DNA of 36,675 bases, taken from contig CAYPQM010000058.1 of assembly GCA_964412845.1 (NCBI GenBank), forward strand, positions 1-36,675, given 5' to 3'. Below, piece by piece: positions 1 to 8,801 of this stretch (its first letter is position 1; every line of letters begins with the position of its first letter). The stretch comes from JAWWPY01 sp964412845 (GTDB lineage Bacteria > Actinomycetota > Actinomycetes > Streptosporangiales > Streptosporangiaceae). Below the pieces are notes generated by a model that did no database searches, was not told the origin of the DNA, and worked only from the letters and a program-made list of their open reading frames with translations. The translations under genes and the position numbers were made by a program.

Positions 1-226
1 CGATGGTCGCGCGGGCGCTGCCCGGCGACAGGTCCGTCGCCGACATCCGCTGCTCAAGCAGGGTGACCTCAGTCGCCAGGGACTCGTACTTGCGCCGGAA
101 GAACGCCAGCGCCTCATCCGGGCTGCCTGCCTGCCATGAGCCAACCACCCGCTCGCCACCTGCGGTACGCACGTAAACCGTACCCTCGGCATCTACCCGG
201 CCCCACGGATCGTTGGCGGTACTCAC
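1..226 (-). CDS. DUF349 domain-containing protein, N-terminal part (cut by window edge)
   Basis: The first 75 residues of a protein running leftward out of the window. It opens at a GTG (226-224), with AGGAGG on the minus strand (233-238) six bases upstream. The visible N-terminus reads STANDPWGRVDAEGTVYVRT, followed by a conserved stretch around GSWQAGSPDEALAFFRRKYE. This matches the start of actinobacterial DUF349 proteins that lie beside relA and a membrane cyclophilin. The helical DUF349 repeats themselves lie outside the window. The biochemical role of the family is not established. It is co-directional with the cyclophilin gene, 43 bp downstream of it, and is probably in the same transcript. 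Confidence 0.82.
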   Translation of the reverse strand, partial: MSTANDPWGRVDAEGTVYVRTAGGERVVGSWQAGSPDEALAFFRRKYESLATEVTLLEQRMSATDLSPGSARATI

Positions 227-269
227 CGCTAACCTCCTGCTCAGCCCTGATCCTGGCGACGCCGCCAGG

Positions 270-1118
270 TCAGGTCTTCTTGATTGTGACGCGTTCGATG
301 ACAACCGGCTCCTTCGGATGGCCATCCCCGGAGCCGTTGGAGTTGTCTGAGCCCGCCTTAGCGACATTCTGGATGATGCCCAGTCCTTTAACGACCGTGC
401 CGAACGGTGTGTAGTCGGGGCTCAGGCTGGAGTTCTTGTACACGAGGAAGAACTGGCTGCCGTTGCTGTTCGGCTGCTGGGTGTGCGCCATGGCCACCGT
501 GCCCTGCGGATAGGTCGCCCCGGTGGTGTTCTCATTGGCGTACGCATAGCCCGGGCCGCCGGTGCCCTTGCCCGTCGGGTCCCCGCACTGCAGCACGAAG
601 AGGCCGCCTGAGGCGGTCAGCCGGTGGCATGTGGTGTTGTTGAAGTACTTCTTGGCCGCCAGGTACACGAATGAGTTGACCGTGCAGGTCGCCTTGCTGT
701 TCAGCAGGTCGATCACGACGTCACCGCGGTTGGTGGTGATGGTGGCCTGATAGCTGGCGGTGGAGTTGGGCGTGGCCGGCGGGGTGCCGACCGTGCGCGC
801 CGCCGGCGGGCTGGACGTGTAGGTGCAGTGCGTGGCCGGCTCCGCAGCCTCGGTAGGCGTGGGTGTCGCGGTCGAGGCGGCCGTCGCCGTCGGGGTGGCG
901 GCCGGCGTCGGGGTGGCGGTCGCCGAGGAGGCAGCGGTCGCGATCCCGCCGGGCTTGAAGAGGAAGTACCCGCCCGCGCCGAGCACGATGACCGCGATGC
1001 ACACCACGCTGATCACCGTCCAGAGCCGCGCGCGGTGCGCCTGCTGTGCACGGCGTGCCTGCTGGCGCTCGAAACGCTCGCGTGCGAGCTTGCGCTGGCG
1101 ATCCCTCTTACCCGCCAC
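270..1118 (-). CDS. Membrane-anchored cyclophilin-type peptidyl-prolyl cis-trans isomerase
   Basis: Catalyses cis-trans isomerisation of peptidyl-prolyl bonds, here outside the membrane. The 282-residue protein has a short basic cytoplasmic start, one membrane helix (about residues 32-53, WTVISVVCIAVIVLGAGGYF), a Thr/Pro/Ala linker (about 60-95) and a C-terminal cyclophilin domain (about 120-280). Cyclophilin signatures are visible: CHRL (the catalytic Arg), FVLQCGDPTGKGTGGPGY, MAHTQQPNSNGSQFFL and FGTVVKGL. The start is a GTG at 1118-1116 with AGGAGG (1128-1133) nine bases upstream. It lies beside the DUF349 gene and diverges from the hydrolase at 1295, an arrangement common in actinobacteria. 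The linker is low complexity and presumably spans the cell wall. The physiological client is unknown. Confidence 0.94.
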   Translation of the reverse strand: MAGKRDRQRKLARERFERQQARRAQQAHRARLWTVISVVCIAVIVLGAGGYFLFKPGGIATAASSATATPTPAATPTATAASTATPTPTEAAEPATHCTYTSSPPAARTVGTPPATPNSTASYQATITTNRGDVVIDLLNSKATCTVNSFVYLAAKKYFNNTTCHRLTASGGLFVLQCGDPTGKGTGGPGYAYANENTTGATYPQGTVAMAHTQQPNSNGSQFFLVYKNSSLSPDYTPFGTVVKGLGIIQNVAKAGSDNSNGSGDGHPKEPVVIERVTIKKT

Positions 1119-1133
1119 CGGTGCTGTCCTCCT

Positions 1134-1294
1134 GGCTAGTTGGTGCCTGCTTATCAGCGAAACTTCGCGAATGGTACCGGCCGGTGCGAGGTCGTGATGG
1201 CGCTGTTACCGGTTCGCCGCTGGCCCGGGCGGATCGGTAGCCTGTACGCGCAGTATCCGCTCATCCGCCATGTGCCCGTCGAGGGAGGTCCGCC
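1134..1294. promoter_or_regulatory. Divergent promoter region between cyclophilin and hydrolase genes
   Basis: This 161-bp gap drives two diverging genes. TAGCCT at 1238-1243 fits the actinobacterial housekeeping -10 pattern TAnnnT for the rightward hydrolase gene; no clear -35 precedes it. A small palindrome, GCGAA-AC-TTCGC (1157-1168), lies nearer the cyclophilin start and could be an operator or leader hairpin. GAGGGAGG around 1281-1288 is the ribosome binding site of the hydrolase. Promoter assignment is inferred from motif and position only. Confidence 0.35.
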
Positions 1295-2017
1295 GTGCTG
1301 GTCGCTGGGTTTCCGGCTGGCTCGTTCGCCGCGAACTGCTACATCGTGGCGCCCGGGCCGGGCGAGGAGTGCCTGATCATCGACCCCGGCCAGGACGCGA
1401 TGGGCGGAATCGAGGAGATTGTCGCGGAGCACCGGCTGAAGCCGGCGGCGGTGCTGGCGACGCACGGTCACATCGATCATGTCTGGTCCGTCGCACCGGT
1501 CTGCGGCGCGCGAAACATTCCCGCGTACATTCACCCCGCCGACCGGGCGCTGCTCGCCGACCCGGCCCGCGGCCTCAGCCTTCAGGCCGGCCAGCAGTTC
1601 CTGCGCGGCCTCACCTTCACCGAGCCGGACGATGTCAGGGTGCTGGCCGATGGGGAAACGCTGCGGCTGGCGGGCGTGGAACTCGTCGTGGACCACGCGC
1701 CCGGCCACACCCCCGGGTCGGTGGCGTTCCGGGCTGGCCACCAGGTCATGTTCTCCGGGGACCTGCTGTTCGCCGGGTCGATCGGCCGGACCGACCTGCC
1801 CGGCGGCAGTCACCGGGCCATGCTGGACAGCCTGGCCCGGGTGTGCCTGACGCTGCCGGACGAGACGCAGGTGCTGCCCGGCCATGGGCCGCAGACGACC
1901 ATCGGCGAGGAACGCGCCAGCAACCAGTTCCTGGCCGGCCTGGTGCCCGGGCCCGGCCCGGACGGCCAGCCGCCCGGCGGCCCGGTCCCGGGCCCCGTCC
2001 GGCGGACGGGGCTGTGA
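1295..2017 (+). CDS. Metallo-beta-lactamase-fold hydrolase (glyoxalase II-like)
   Basis: A 240-residue binuclear-metal hydrolase of the glyoxalase II/MBL superfamily. The HxHxDH motif is at residues 57-62 (HGHIDH). Further metal ligands are in HAPGHTPGSVAF, FSGDLLFAGSIGRTDL and VLPGHGPQT. The length suits the single-domain family. The C-terminus is a short Gly/Pro-rich tail. It starts at GTG 1295 behind GAGGGAGG. In many actinobacteria this gene sits between the membrane cyclophilin and hisS; here aspS follows instead. The natural substrate is not predictable; thioester hydrolysis is possible but unproven. The family call is secure, the function is not. Confidence 0.93.
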   Translation: MLVAGFPAGSFAANCYIVAPGPGEECLIIDPGQDAMGGIEEIVAEHRLKPAAVLATHGHIDHVWSVAPVCGARNIPAYIHPADRALLADPARGLSLQAGQQFLRGLTFTEPDDVRVLADGETLRLAGVELVVDHAPGHTPGSVAFRAGHQVMFSGDLLFAGSIGRTDLPGGSHRAMLDSLARVCLTLPDETQVLPGHGPQTTIGEERASNQFLAGLVPGPGPDGQPPGGPVPGPVRRTGL

Positions 2018-2022
2018 CCAAC

Positions 2023-2067
2023 ATGATGATGAGGACACACCGGATGGGGAGGCTGGGCGGGCAATGA
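2023..2067 (+). CDS. Possible 14-codon leader ORF before aspS
   Basis: After the hydrolase stop (2015-2017) three consecutive ATG codons (2023-2031) open a reading frame, MMMRTHRMGRLGGQ. Its TGA (2065-2067) overlaps the aspS ATG (2064-2066) as ATGA. Such an overlap would couple translation into aspS. A weak purine-rich stretch (GGACGGGG, about 2004-2011) precedes it. The frame is also open upstream, through the hydrolase gene, so the ORF could be chance. Reported only as a possibility. Confidence 0.22.
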   Translation: MMMRTHRMGRLGGQ

Positions 2068-3830
2068 TCCGTACCCACGAGGCGGGCGCGCTGCGCGCAT
2101 CGCAGGCGGGTGACACCGTGATGCTGGCGGGCTGGGTGGCCCGCCGCCGCGACCATGGCGGGGTCACCTTCATCGACCTGCGCGACGCCAGCGGTGTCGT
2201 CCAGGTCGTGCTGCGCGACGAGGGCGAGGGCAGCCCCGCGCACGCCTTGCGCGCCGAGTTCTGCGTGCGGGTCACCGGCGAGGTGCGCCGCAGGCCCGCG
2301 GGCAACGAGAATCCCGAGCTGCCGACCGGTGAGATCGAGGTGGTCGCCGGGGAGATGGAGATCCTGGCCGAGGCCGACCCGCTGCCGTTCCCCATCGAGG
2401 GCGGCGGCGAGCTGAACGAGGACATCCGGCTGCGGTACCGCTACCTGGACATCCGGCGGGCCGAGACGGCGACGGCCCTCCGGACGCGTTCGCAGGCGAG
2501 CTACCTGGTCAGCGACGTCATGCGGGAGCACCGCTTCGTCGCGGTGGAAACGCCGTACCTGACCCGGTCCACCCCGGAAGGGGCACGCGACTTCCTGGTG
2601 CCGGTCCGGCTCCGCCCGGGCAGCTGGTACGCGCTGCCGCAGTCGCCGCAGCTGTTCAAGCAGCTGCTCATGGTGGGCGGCCTGGAACGCTACTGGCAGC
2701 TGGCCCGCTGCTTCCGCGACGAGGACTTCCGCGCCGACCGGCAGCCGGAGTTCACCCAGATCGACATCGAGATGAGCTTCGCCACCCGGGAAGACATCAT
2801 CGCCGTGGCCGAGGACATGGCAGGCCGGCTGTGGGCTGAGATCGCCGGCTATGACCTGCCGCGGCCCATTCCGCGGATGACCTACGCCGACGCGATGGAC
2901 CGGTTCGGGTCCGACAAGCCAGACCTGCGGTTCGGCTGCGAGCTGGTGGACCTGACCGGGTACTTCGCGCAGTCGGCGTTCCGCGTGTTCCAGGCCCCGC
3001 ACGTCGGCGCGGTGGTGATGCCCGGCGGGGCGGCGCAATCACGCCGGGAACTGGACGGCTGGCAGGAATGGGCCCGGGCGCGCGGCGCGCGGGGCCTGGC
3101 CTACGTGCTCGCCGCCGCCGACGGGTCGGTGTCAGACTCAGGGCCGGTGGCCCGGCACCTGTCCGGGGAGGAACGGGCCGGCCTGCTCGCGGCGGCCGGC
3201 GCGGGCCCGGGCGACTGCGTGTTCTTCGCGGCCGGCCCACCGGCGCAGGCCAAGTCGCTGCTCGGCGCGGCCCGGCTGGAGATCGGCCAGCGCCTCGCGC
3301 TGATCGACCCGGCCGCCTGGGCCTTCACCTGGGTCGTGGACGCTCCGATGTTCGAGGAGGACGGGGCCGGCGGCTGGACCGCGGTGCACCACCCGTTCAC
3401 CGCCCCGCTGCCCGAGTGGGCGGACAAGTTCACGGCCGAGCCGGGCGGGGCGCTCGCCGACGCGTACGACATGGTCTGCAACGGCACGGAGATCGGCGGC
3501 GGGTCCATCCGAATCCACCGTCCGGCCATGCAGCAGCAGGTTTTCGACGTCATCGGGCTGTCCCGGGAGGAGGCCCAGTCCCAGTTCGGCTTCCTGCTGG
3601 AAGCCCTGCGCTACGGGCCGCCGCCGCACGGCGGGATCGCGTTCGGCTGGGACCGCCTGATCATGCTGCTCGCCGCGCGGGACTCGATCAGGGACGTGAT
3701 CGCCTTCCCGAAGGCGGCGTCCGGGCTCGACCCGCTGACCGGCGCGCCGACGCCGATCACCGCCCAGCAGCGCAAGGAGGCAGGCATCGACGCGATCCCG
3801 CCGCCGCCCGGACCAGGACCCGGTGCCTGA
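2064..3830 (+). CDS. aspS: Aspartyl-tRNA synthetase, probably non-discriminating (Asp/Asn)
   Basis: A class II synthetase that charges tRNA-Asp with aspartate; 588 residues, the normal length of the bacterial type. The ATG at 2064 follows GGGGAGG (2046-2052). Domains: N-terminal OB-fold anticodon-binding domain (about 1-110), catalytic core split by the bacterial GAD insertion (about 290-420), and a C-terminal catalytic part. Motif 2 is visible as RCFRDEDFRADRQPEFTQID, motif 3 as GGIAFGWDRLIML, plus GTEIGGGSIRIH. Residue 31 is His (RRRDHGG). In studied bacterial AspRSs, His here accompanies relaxed recognition of tRNA-Asn, whereas discriminating enzymes have Leu, so a non-discriminating enzyme working with GatCAB is inferred. 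rarA overlaps its end by 8 nt. Confidence 0.97.
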   Translation: MIRTHEAGALRASQAGDTVMLAGWVARRRDHGGVTFIDLRDASGVVQVVLRDEGEGSPAHALRAEFCVRVTGEVRRRPAGNENPELPTGEIEVVAGEMEILAEADPLPFPIEGGGELNEDIRLRYRYLDIRRAETATALRTRSQASYLVSDVMREHRFVAVETPYLTRSTPEGARDFLVPVRLRPGSWYALPQSPQLFKQLLMVGGLERYWQLARCFRDEDFRADRQPEFTQIDIEMSFATREDIIAVAEDMAGRLWAEIAGYDLPRPIPRMTYADAMDRFGSDKPDLRFGCELVDLTGYFAQSAFRVFQAPHVGAVVMPGGAAQSRRELDGWQEWARARGARGLAYVLAAADGSVSDSGPVARHLSGEERAGLLAAAGAGPGDCVFFAAGPPAQAKSLLGAARLEIGQRLALIDPAAWAFTWVVDAPMFEEDGAGGWTAVHHPFTAPLPEWADKFTAEPGGALADAYDMVCNGTEIGGGSIRIHRPAMQQQVFDVIGLSREEAQSQFGFLLEALRYGPPPHGGIAFGWDRLIMLLAARDSIRDVIAFPKAASGLDPLTGAPTPITAQQRKEAGIDAIPPPPGPGPGA

Positions 3831-5178
3831 CCGCCCGGAGCAGCCGGACAGCCTCTTTGACGCGGCCGCCGAAGAGGTCGCGAGAGATGCCGCCCCGCTG
3901 GCGGTGCGGATGCGCCCGCGCACCCTCGATGAGGTCGTCGGGCAGCCGCAGCTCACCGGCGAGGGGACGCCGCTGCGCAAGCTGGCCGAGAACGATGCGG
4001 GGATGTCGCTGGTGCTCTGGGGGCCGCCGGGGACCGGGAAGACCACCCTCGCCCATGTGGTCAGCCTGGCCACCCGGCGGAAGTTCGCCGAGCTGTCCGC
4101 GGTGACCGCGGGGGTCAAAGACGTCCGGGCGGCAATCGAGACCGCCCGCCGCGATATGGGCCTGACCGGTACCCAGACGGTGCTGTTCATCGACGAGGTG
4201 CACCGGTTCAACAAGGCACAGCAGGACGCGCTGCTGCCTGCCGTGGAGAACCGATGGGTGTCCTTCATCGGCGCGACCACGGAGAACCCGTCCTTCTCCG
4301 TGGTCGGGCCGCTGCTGTCCAGGTCCCTGCTGCTCACCTTGCAGCCGCTGGGGGACGACGACATGCGCGAGGTCATCGGCCGGGCCCTGACCGACGAGCG
4401 GGGGCTCGGCGGGGCGGTCACCCTGCAGGATGACGCGGCCGGGCACCTGGTGCGGCTGGCCGGCGGGGACGCCCGCCGCGCGCTCACCTACCTGGAGGCC
4501 GCCGCGCTCGGCGTGCCTGGCGGCGGGTCCATCGACACCGCGGCCCTGGAACGGGCCGTGGACCGCGCCGCGGTCCGCTACGACCGGGACGGTGACCAGC
4601 ATTACGACGTGATCAGCGCGTTCATCAAGAGCATCCGGGGCAGCGACGCCGACGCCGCACTGCACTACCTGGCCCGGATGATCGAGGCGGGGGAGGACGC
4701 CCGGTACATCGCCCGCCGGCTCATCGTGCACGCCAGCGAGGACGTGGGGATGGCGGACCCGTCCGCGCTGGGGGTGGCGGTCGCGGCCGCGCAGGCGGTC
4801 GAGTTCGTCGGCCTGCCCGAGGCGCGGCTCAACCTCGCCCAGGCCACCATCCACCTGGCCCTGGCGCCCAAGTCCAACGCGGTGGTGAAGGCGATCGGCG
4901 CGGCCGCCCAGGACGTCCGGGCCGGGCTGGCCGGCCCGGTGCCCGCGCACCTGCGCGATGCCCACTACCCCGGCGCCGCCCGGCTTGGCCACGGCCAGGG
5001 CTACCAGTACCCGCATGATGTCGACGAGGGCATCGTGGCGCAGCAGTACGCGCCGGATCAGGTAGCTGGCCGCCGGTATTACGAGCCGACGCGGCGCGGC
5101 GCCGAAGCACGCTACGCCGACCGGGCCGAACGGATCAGGGCCATCCTGGACGAGGCCAGGGACCAAGGCGGCAGCTAG
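3823..5178 (+). CDS. rarA: Replication-associated recombination protein A (AAA+ ATPase, RarA/MgsA)
   Basis: A clamp-loader-like AAA+ ATPase acting at stalled replication forks and single-strand/double-strand junctions. It has 451 residues, usual for the family. Walker A is GPPGTGKT (residues 67-74), Walker B FIDEVHRFNK (122-131), sensor 1 GATTENPSF (150-158), with an arginine-finger region PLLSRS. The C-terminal part contains the tetramerisation/MgsA domain (SDADAALHYLARMIEAGEDARYIARRL; APKSNAV). The start is GTG 3823 inside the end of aspS (8-nt overlap), which implies translational coupling. The aspS-rarA pairing is common in actinobacteria. No ribosome binding site beyond the coupled context is needed. 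Confidence 0.96.
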   Translation: MPDRPEQPDSLFDAAAEEVARDAAPLAVRMRPRTLDEVVGQPQLTGEGTPLRKLAENDAGMSLVLWGPPGTGKTTLAHVVSLATRRKFAELSAVTAGVKDVRAAIETARRDMGLTGTQTVLFIDEVHRFNKAQQDALLPAVENRWVSFIGATTENPSFSVVGPLLSRSLLLTLQPLGDDDMREVIGRALTDERGLGGAVTLQDDAAGHLVRLAGGDARRALTYLEAAALGVPGGGSIDTAALERAVDRAAVRYDRDGDQHYDVISAFIKSIRGSDADAALHYLARMIEAGEDARYIARRLIVHASEDVGMADPSALGVAVAAAQAVEFVGLPEARLNLAQATIHLALAPKSNAVVKAIGAAAQDVRAGLAGPVPAHLRDAHYPGAARLGHGQGYQYPHDVDEGIVAQQYAPDQVAGRRYYEPTRRGAEARYADRAERIRAILDEARDQGGS

Positions 5179-5262
5179 CCCTCTCGCCGGTCTCCGGCCT
5201 GATCGCAGGTCGGCTCGCGGTGTGGTGGGACGCGATAAGGTCGGGCGGGTGAGGGAGAAGCC

Positions 5263-5766
5263 ATGATGACCGCCGTCTGGGTGGCGGTGCTCGCCGCCGC
5301 GGCCTTCTGGGTCATCGGAGTCTGCGCCGCCGTCTACGTGCTGATCAAGCTGGCCAGGCTGGTGTCCCAGACATCCACGGCCGTGGCCGGGCTGCGCGAA
5401 CGCGGCGACCTGGCCATCGACCGGGCCAGCGCGGCCGCCGACCGGGCCGCCGAGCAGGTCGCCAGGGCGGACGCGATCACGGCCAGCATGGACGAGGTCA
5501 CGGCCAACATGGCGGAACTGACCAGCCGGGTCACCGCCCTCGCTCCGCTGGCCCGGGTGATCGCGAGCGGTGCGGGAACCCCGCTGGCCAGGGTCTCGGC
5601 CCTGGTGTACGGGGTGCACCGGGCGGCCCGGCTGCACCGCGAGGACCGGGCCGGCCACGGCCGGCGGGCCAGCCGCGGCACCAGCGCGACCCCGGGAGCC
5701 AGGGCCGTCGCCCGCGCCCTGGAGCGTGGCGTGCCGTCCCGGCAGCGGGAGGAGGCCGGGCGGTGA
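5263..5766 (+). CDS. DUF948 family membrane protein
   Basis: A 167-residue protein with an N-terminal membrane helix (about residues 4-28, VWVAVLAAAAFWVIGVCAAV). A long amphipathic heptad-like region follows (about 33-95, rich in Ala/Arg/Asp with repeated DRA and ADR), typical of DUF948. The basic, disordered C-terminal tail is rich in Arg/Gly. Start: tandem ATGs at 5263/5266 behind AGGGAG (5252-5257). It precedes the DUF6167 gene with a GTGA overlap, and alaS follows. This trio is conserved in actinobacteria. The family's function is not known; its shape suggests a membrane-tethered coiled coil. It is co-transcribed with alaS by position. Confidence 0.88.
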   Translation: MMTAVWVAVLAAAAFWVIGVCAAVYVLIKLARLVSQTSTAVAGLRERGDLAIDRASAAADRAAEQVARADAITASMDEVTANMAELTSRVTALAPLARVIASGAGTPLARVSALVYGVHRAARLHREDRAGHGRRASRGTSATPGARAVARALERGVPSRQREEAGR

Positions 5767-6008
5767 TCCGCAGGCTGTTCTGGCTGACCCTGGGCGCGGT
5801 GATCGGCGTGGCCGGCTACCGGCGGGTGACCGCACTGACGCGCTCGTTCTCGCCGGGGTCCAGGGCGCGGGAACTGACCCGGTTCGCCGGTGACGTGCGT
5901 GACGGCATGGAGCTGTATATGGCGCGACATCCTGGGCAGGCACCGCCTACCCTCAAAGGTCAGCACGCACGCCCGACACTTACTGAGCATGGGGAGGATG
6001 ACCGCTGA
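5763..6008 (+). CDS. Small DUF6167-like protein upstream of alaS
   Basis: An 81-residue protein beginning with a basic residue pair and a hydrophobic stretch (about residues 4-18, RLFWLTLGAVIGVAGYRR), which suggests a weak membrane anchor. A soluble region containing DVRDGMELYMARHPG follows. Size, hydrophobic start and position match the actinobacterial DUF6167 family, found next to DUF948 and before alaS. The GTG start (5763) overlaps the DUF948 stop as GTGA, and its TGA (6006-6008) overlaps the alaS ATG as TGATG, so all three are translationally coupled. No biochemical role is known for the family. The family assignment rests on context and general shape. Confidence 0.78.
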   Translation: MIRRLFWLTLGAVIGVAGYRRVTALTRSFSPGSRARELTRFAGDVRDGMELYMARHPGQAPPTLKGQHARPTLTEHGEDDR

Positions 6009-8725
6009 TGGAGTCGGCAGAGATCGCCCGCCGCTTCCTGGCCTATTTCGAGCAGCGGGGCCACACGGTCGTCCCTTCGGCCAGCCTGATCGCCGAGGAC
6101 CCCACCTTGCTGCTGGTCAACGCCGGGATGCAGCCGTTCAAACCGTACTTCCTCGGCCAGCAGTCGCCGCCGTTCCAGCGGGCGACCACCTGTCAGAAGT
6201 GCGTGCGCACGCCCGACATCGAGGAAGTGGGCAAGACCACCCGGCACGGGACGTTCTTCCAGATGCTGGGGAACTTCTCGTTCGGTGACTACTTCAAGGA
6301 ACAGGCCGTCTCGTTCGCCTGGGAACTGCTCACCCGGTCAGAAGCCGATGGTGGTTTCGGGCTCCCCGAGAACCGGCTGTGGGCCACCGTGTACCTCGAC
6401 GACGACGAGGCGTTCGGGTTGTGGCGGAACACCGTCGGCCTTCCGGAGAGCCGTATCCAGCGCCGTGGCATGGCCGACAACTACTGGTCCATGGGCGTCC
6501 CAGGGCCTTGCGGCCCATGCTCGGAGATCTACTACGACCGTGGCCCGGAGTATGGGCGTGAAGGTGGCCCCATCGCGGACGAGGACCGCTACCTGGAGGT
6601 CTGGAACCTCGTCTTCATGCAGTACATCCGGGGCGAGGGCCCGGGTAAGGAGGGCTGGCCGATCCTCGGGGACCTTCCCTCGCGCAACATCGACACCGGG
6701 ATGGGCCTGGAGCGGATGGCGACCATCCTGCAGGGCGTCGACAACATGTATGAGATCGACACCATGTGGAAGGTGCTCGACCGCGCGGCGGAGCTGACCG
6801 AGCAGCGCTACGGCAAGGATCACCGCGCGGACGTGGCGCTGCGGGTGGTCGCTGACCACGTGCGGTCCGCGGTAATGCTGGTCAGCGATGGGGTACTGCC
6901 GAGTAATGAGTCGCGCGGCTACGTGGTCCGCCGCATCCTGCGCCGCAGCATCCGCAACCTCCGGCTGCTGGCCGGCGGCCAGCGTGGCGCCGGGGATGAG
7001 CGTTTCCTGCACGAACTGGCCGGCGTCGCGATCGACGCGATGGCGGAGCAGTTCCCTGAGCTGCGTACCGACACGCCGCGCATCCTCGGGGTGATCGACG
7101 CGGAAGAGGCGGCGTTCCTGGCCACGCTGCGCACCGGGTCCGCGATCTTCGACGCGGCGGTCGGCGAGGTCAAGCGCCGTGGCTCCGCGACGCTGCCCGG
7201 GGACCAGGCGTTCCAGTTGCACGACACCTACGGGTTTCCCATCGACCTCACCCTGGAGATGGCCAGCGAGCAGGGGCTGGCCGTCGACGAGGACGGGTTC
7301 CGCAGGCTGATGGCCGAGCAGCGGCAGCGGGCCAAGCAGGACTCGATTGAGAAGAAGACGGGGAACGCCGACATCTCGGTGTTCGCCGCGCTGCTGGAAC
7401 GGTCCGGGCCGGTCACCTTCACCGGGTACGACCAGATCACCGGCGACGCGACCGTCACCGGGCTGCTGGTGAACGGCGCCTCGGTGGCCGCGGCCGGGGC
7501 GGGCACCGAGGCTGAGGTCGTCCTGGACCGGACCCCCTTCTACGCCGAGGGCGGCGGGCAGCTGGCTGACTCCGGCGTCATCCGGGTGTCGGGCGCGACC
7601 GGCGGCTCGGCGGCTGAGTTCGAAGTGCGCGATGCGCAGTCGCCCGTGCCCGGCCTGGTCGTGCACCGGGGAGTGGTCACGTCCGGCGAGATCACGGTCG
7701 GCGCGCCCGCGCACGCGGAGATCGACGTAGAGCGGCGGCGGGCCATCTCGCGATCGCATACCGCCACCCACCTGGTGCACCGGGCGTTCCGCGGTGCGCT
7801 GGGCGAGTCCGCGGCCCAGGCGGGCTCGGAGAACTCGCCGGGCCGGCTGCGGTTCGACTTCACCGCGGCCGGGGCCGTCCCGCCGTCGGTGCTCCGCGAC
7901 GCGGAGGATGAGGTGAATCATGTCCTCATCAATGATCTTGACGTCCGGGCGTTCGTCACCCCGATTGATGAGGCACGGGCAATGGGCGCGGTCGCGCTGT
8001 TCGGCGAGAAGTACGGGGACCACGTCCGCGTCGTGGAGGTGGGTGACTACTCCCGGGAGTTGTGCGGCGGCACCCACGTCGCGCGGTCCGGCCAGCTTGG
8101 CCTGGTCAAGATCCTCGGAGAATCGTCGATCGGCTCGGGCGTCCGCCGGGTGGAGGCGCTGGTCGGTACCGACGCGTTCAGGTTCCTGGCCCGGGAGAGC
8201 ATCCTGGTCAGCCAGCTCACCGAGCAGCTCAAGGCGCGCCGGGAAGAACTGCCGGAGCGCGTCGCGGCGCTGGTGACCCGGCTCAGGGATGCCGAGCGGG
8301 ATCTTGAGCGGCTCCGCTCGGCTCAGCTGCTTGACGCGGCCGAGGGCCTGGCCCGCGACGCGGAGGACGTGGGCGGCGTGGCATTCGTCGCCCACCGGGT
8401 CCCGGACGGGACCGCGGTCGACGGGATCCGCAAGCTGGCGCTGGACGTGCGCGGCAGGCTGCCCGGCCAGCAGGCCGCCGTCGTGATGATGGCGGGGCTT
8501 CCCGCTGACCGGCCCACGGTGGTGATCACCGTCAACGAGACGGCGCGCGCGCGCGGCCTCGCGGCCGGCGCCCTGGTGCGGACCGCGGCGGGCATCCTCG
8601 GCGGGGGTGGCGGCGGCCGTGATGACATCGCCCAGGGCGGCGGGGCGCCGCTGGGCGACGCCACGGGCCGCGCTATCGATGATGCTTTTGGTGCGGTTCG
8701 GGCTGTTGTGAGGGACATGACGTGA
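6008..8725 (+). CDS. alaS: Alanyl-tRNA synthetase
   Basis: A class II synthetase that charges tRNA-Ala and edits mischarged Ser/Gly. The 905-residue length is normal. Order: N-terminal catalytic domain (begins SAEIARRFLAYFEQRGHTVV, with RTPDIEEVGKTTRHGTFFQM), tRNA-recognition region, editing domain with the zinc-binding HTATH (residues 584-588) and CGGTH (686-690), and a C-terminal DHHA1-type domain ending in a Gly-rich GGGGGGRDD segment. The ATG at 6008 overlaps the upstream stop by one base (TGATG) and has GGGGAGGATG at 5991-6000. In actinobacteria alaS is followed by ruvX and mltG, as here. All editing-site residues looked for are present. Confidence 0.97.
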   Translation: MESAEIARRFLAYFEQRGHTVVPSASLIAEDPTLLLVNAGMQPFKPYFLGQQSPPFQRATTCQKCVRTPDIEEVGKTTRHGTFFQMLGNFSFGDYFKEQAVSFAWELLTRSEADGGFGLPENRLWATVYLDDDEAFGLWRNTVGLPESRIQRRGMADNYWSMGVPGPCGPCSEIYYDRGPEYGREGGPIADEDRYLEVWNLVFMQYIRGEGPGKEGWPILGDLPSRNIDTGMGLERMATILQGVDNMYEIDTMWKVLDRAAELTEQRYGKDHRADVALRVVADHVRSAVMLVSDGVLPSNESRGYVVRRILRRSIRNLRLLAGGQRGAGDERFLHELAGVAIDAMAEQFPELRTDTPRILGVIDAEEAAFLATLRTGSAIFDAAVGEVKRRGSATLPGDQAFQLHDTYGFPIDLTLEMASEQGLAVDEDGFRRLMAEQRQRAKQDSIEKKTGNADISVFAALLERSGPVTFTGYDQITGDATVTGLLVNGASVAAAGAGTEAEVVLDRTPFYAEGGGQLADSGVIRVSGATGGSAAEFEVRDAQSPVPGLVVHRGVVTSGEITVGAPAHAEIDVERRRAISRSHTATHLVHRAFRGALGESAAQAGSENSPGRLRFDFTAAGAVPPSVLRDAEDEVNHVLINDLDVRAFVTPIDEARAMGAVALFGEKYGDHVRVVEVGDYSRELCGGTHVARSGQLGLVKILGESSIGSGVRRVEALVGTDAFRFLARESILVSQLTEQLKARREELPERVAALVTRLRDAERDLERLRSAQLLDAAEGLARDAEDVGGVAFVAHRVPDGTAVDGIRKLALDVRGRLPGQQAAVVMMAGLPADRPTVVITVNETARARGLAAGALVRTAAGILGGGGGGRDDIAQGGGAPLGDATGRAIDDAFGAVRAVVRDMT

Positions 8726-8801
8726 CCCGGTGGCGTACCGTGAGACCGTGCTGCAGCCATACCGTTGCGCCGATGAGATCCGGGGCTGGCGGGGTCCCGG
8801 G

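Noticed and set aside
3138..5943. Long minus-strand ORFs antisense to aspS, rarA and DUF948 (449 and 728 codons)
   Set aside because: Typical antisense open frames of very high-GC coding DNA; their compositions are Arg/Pro/Gly-rich with no family motifs, and the plus-strand genes are certain.
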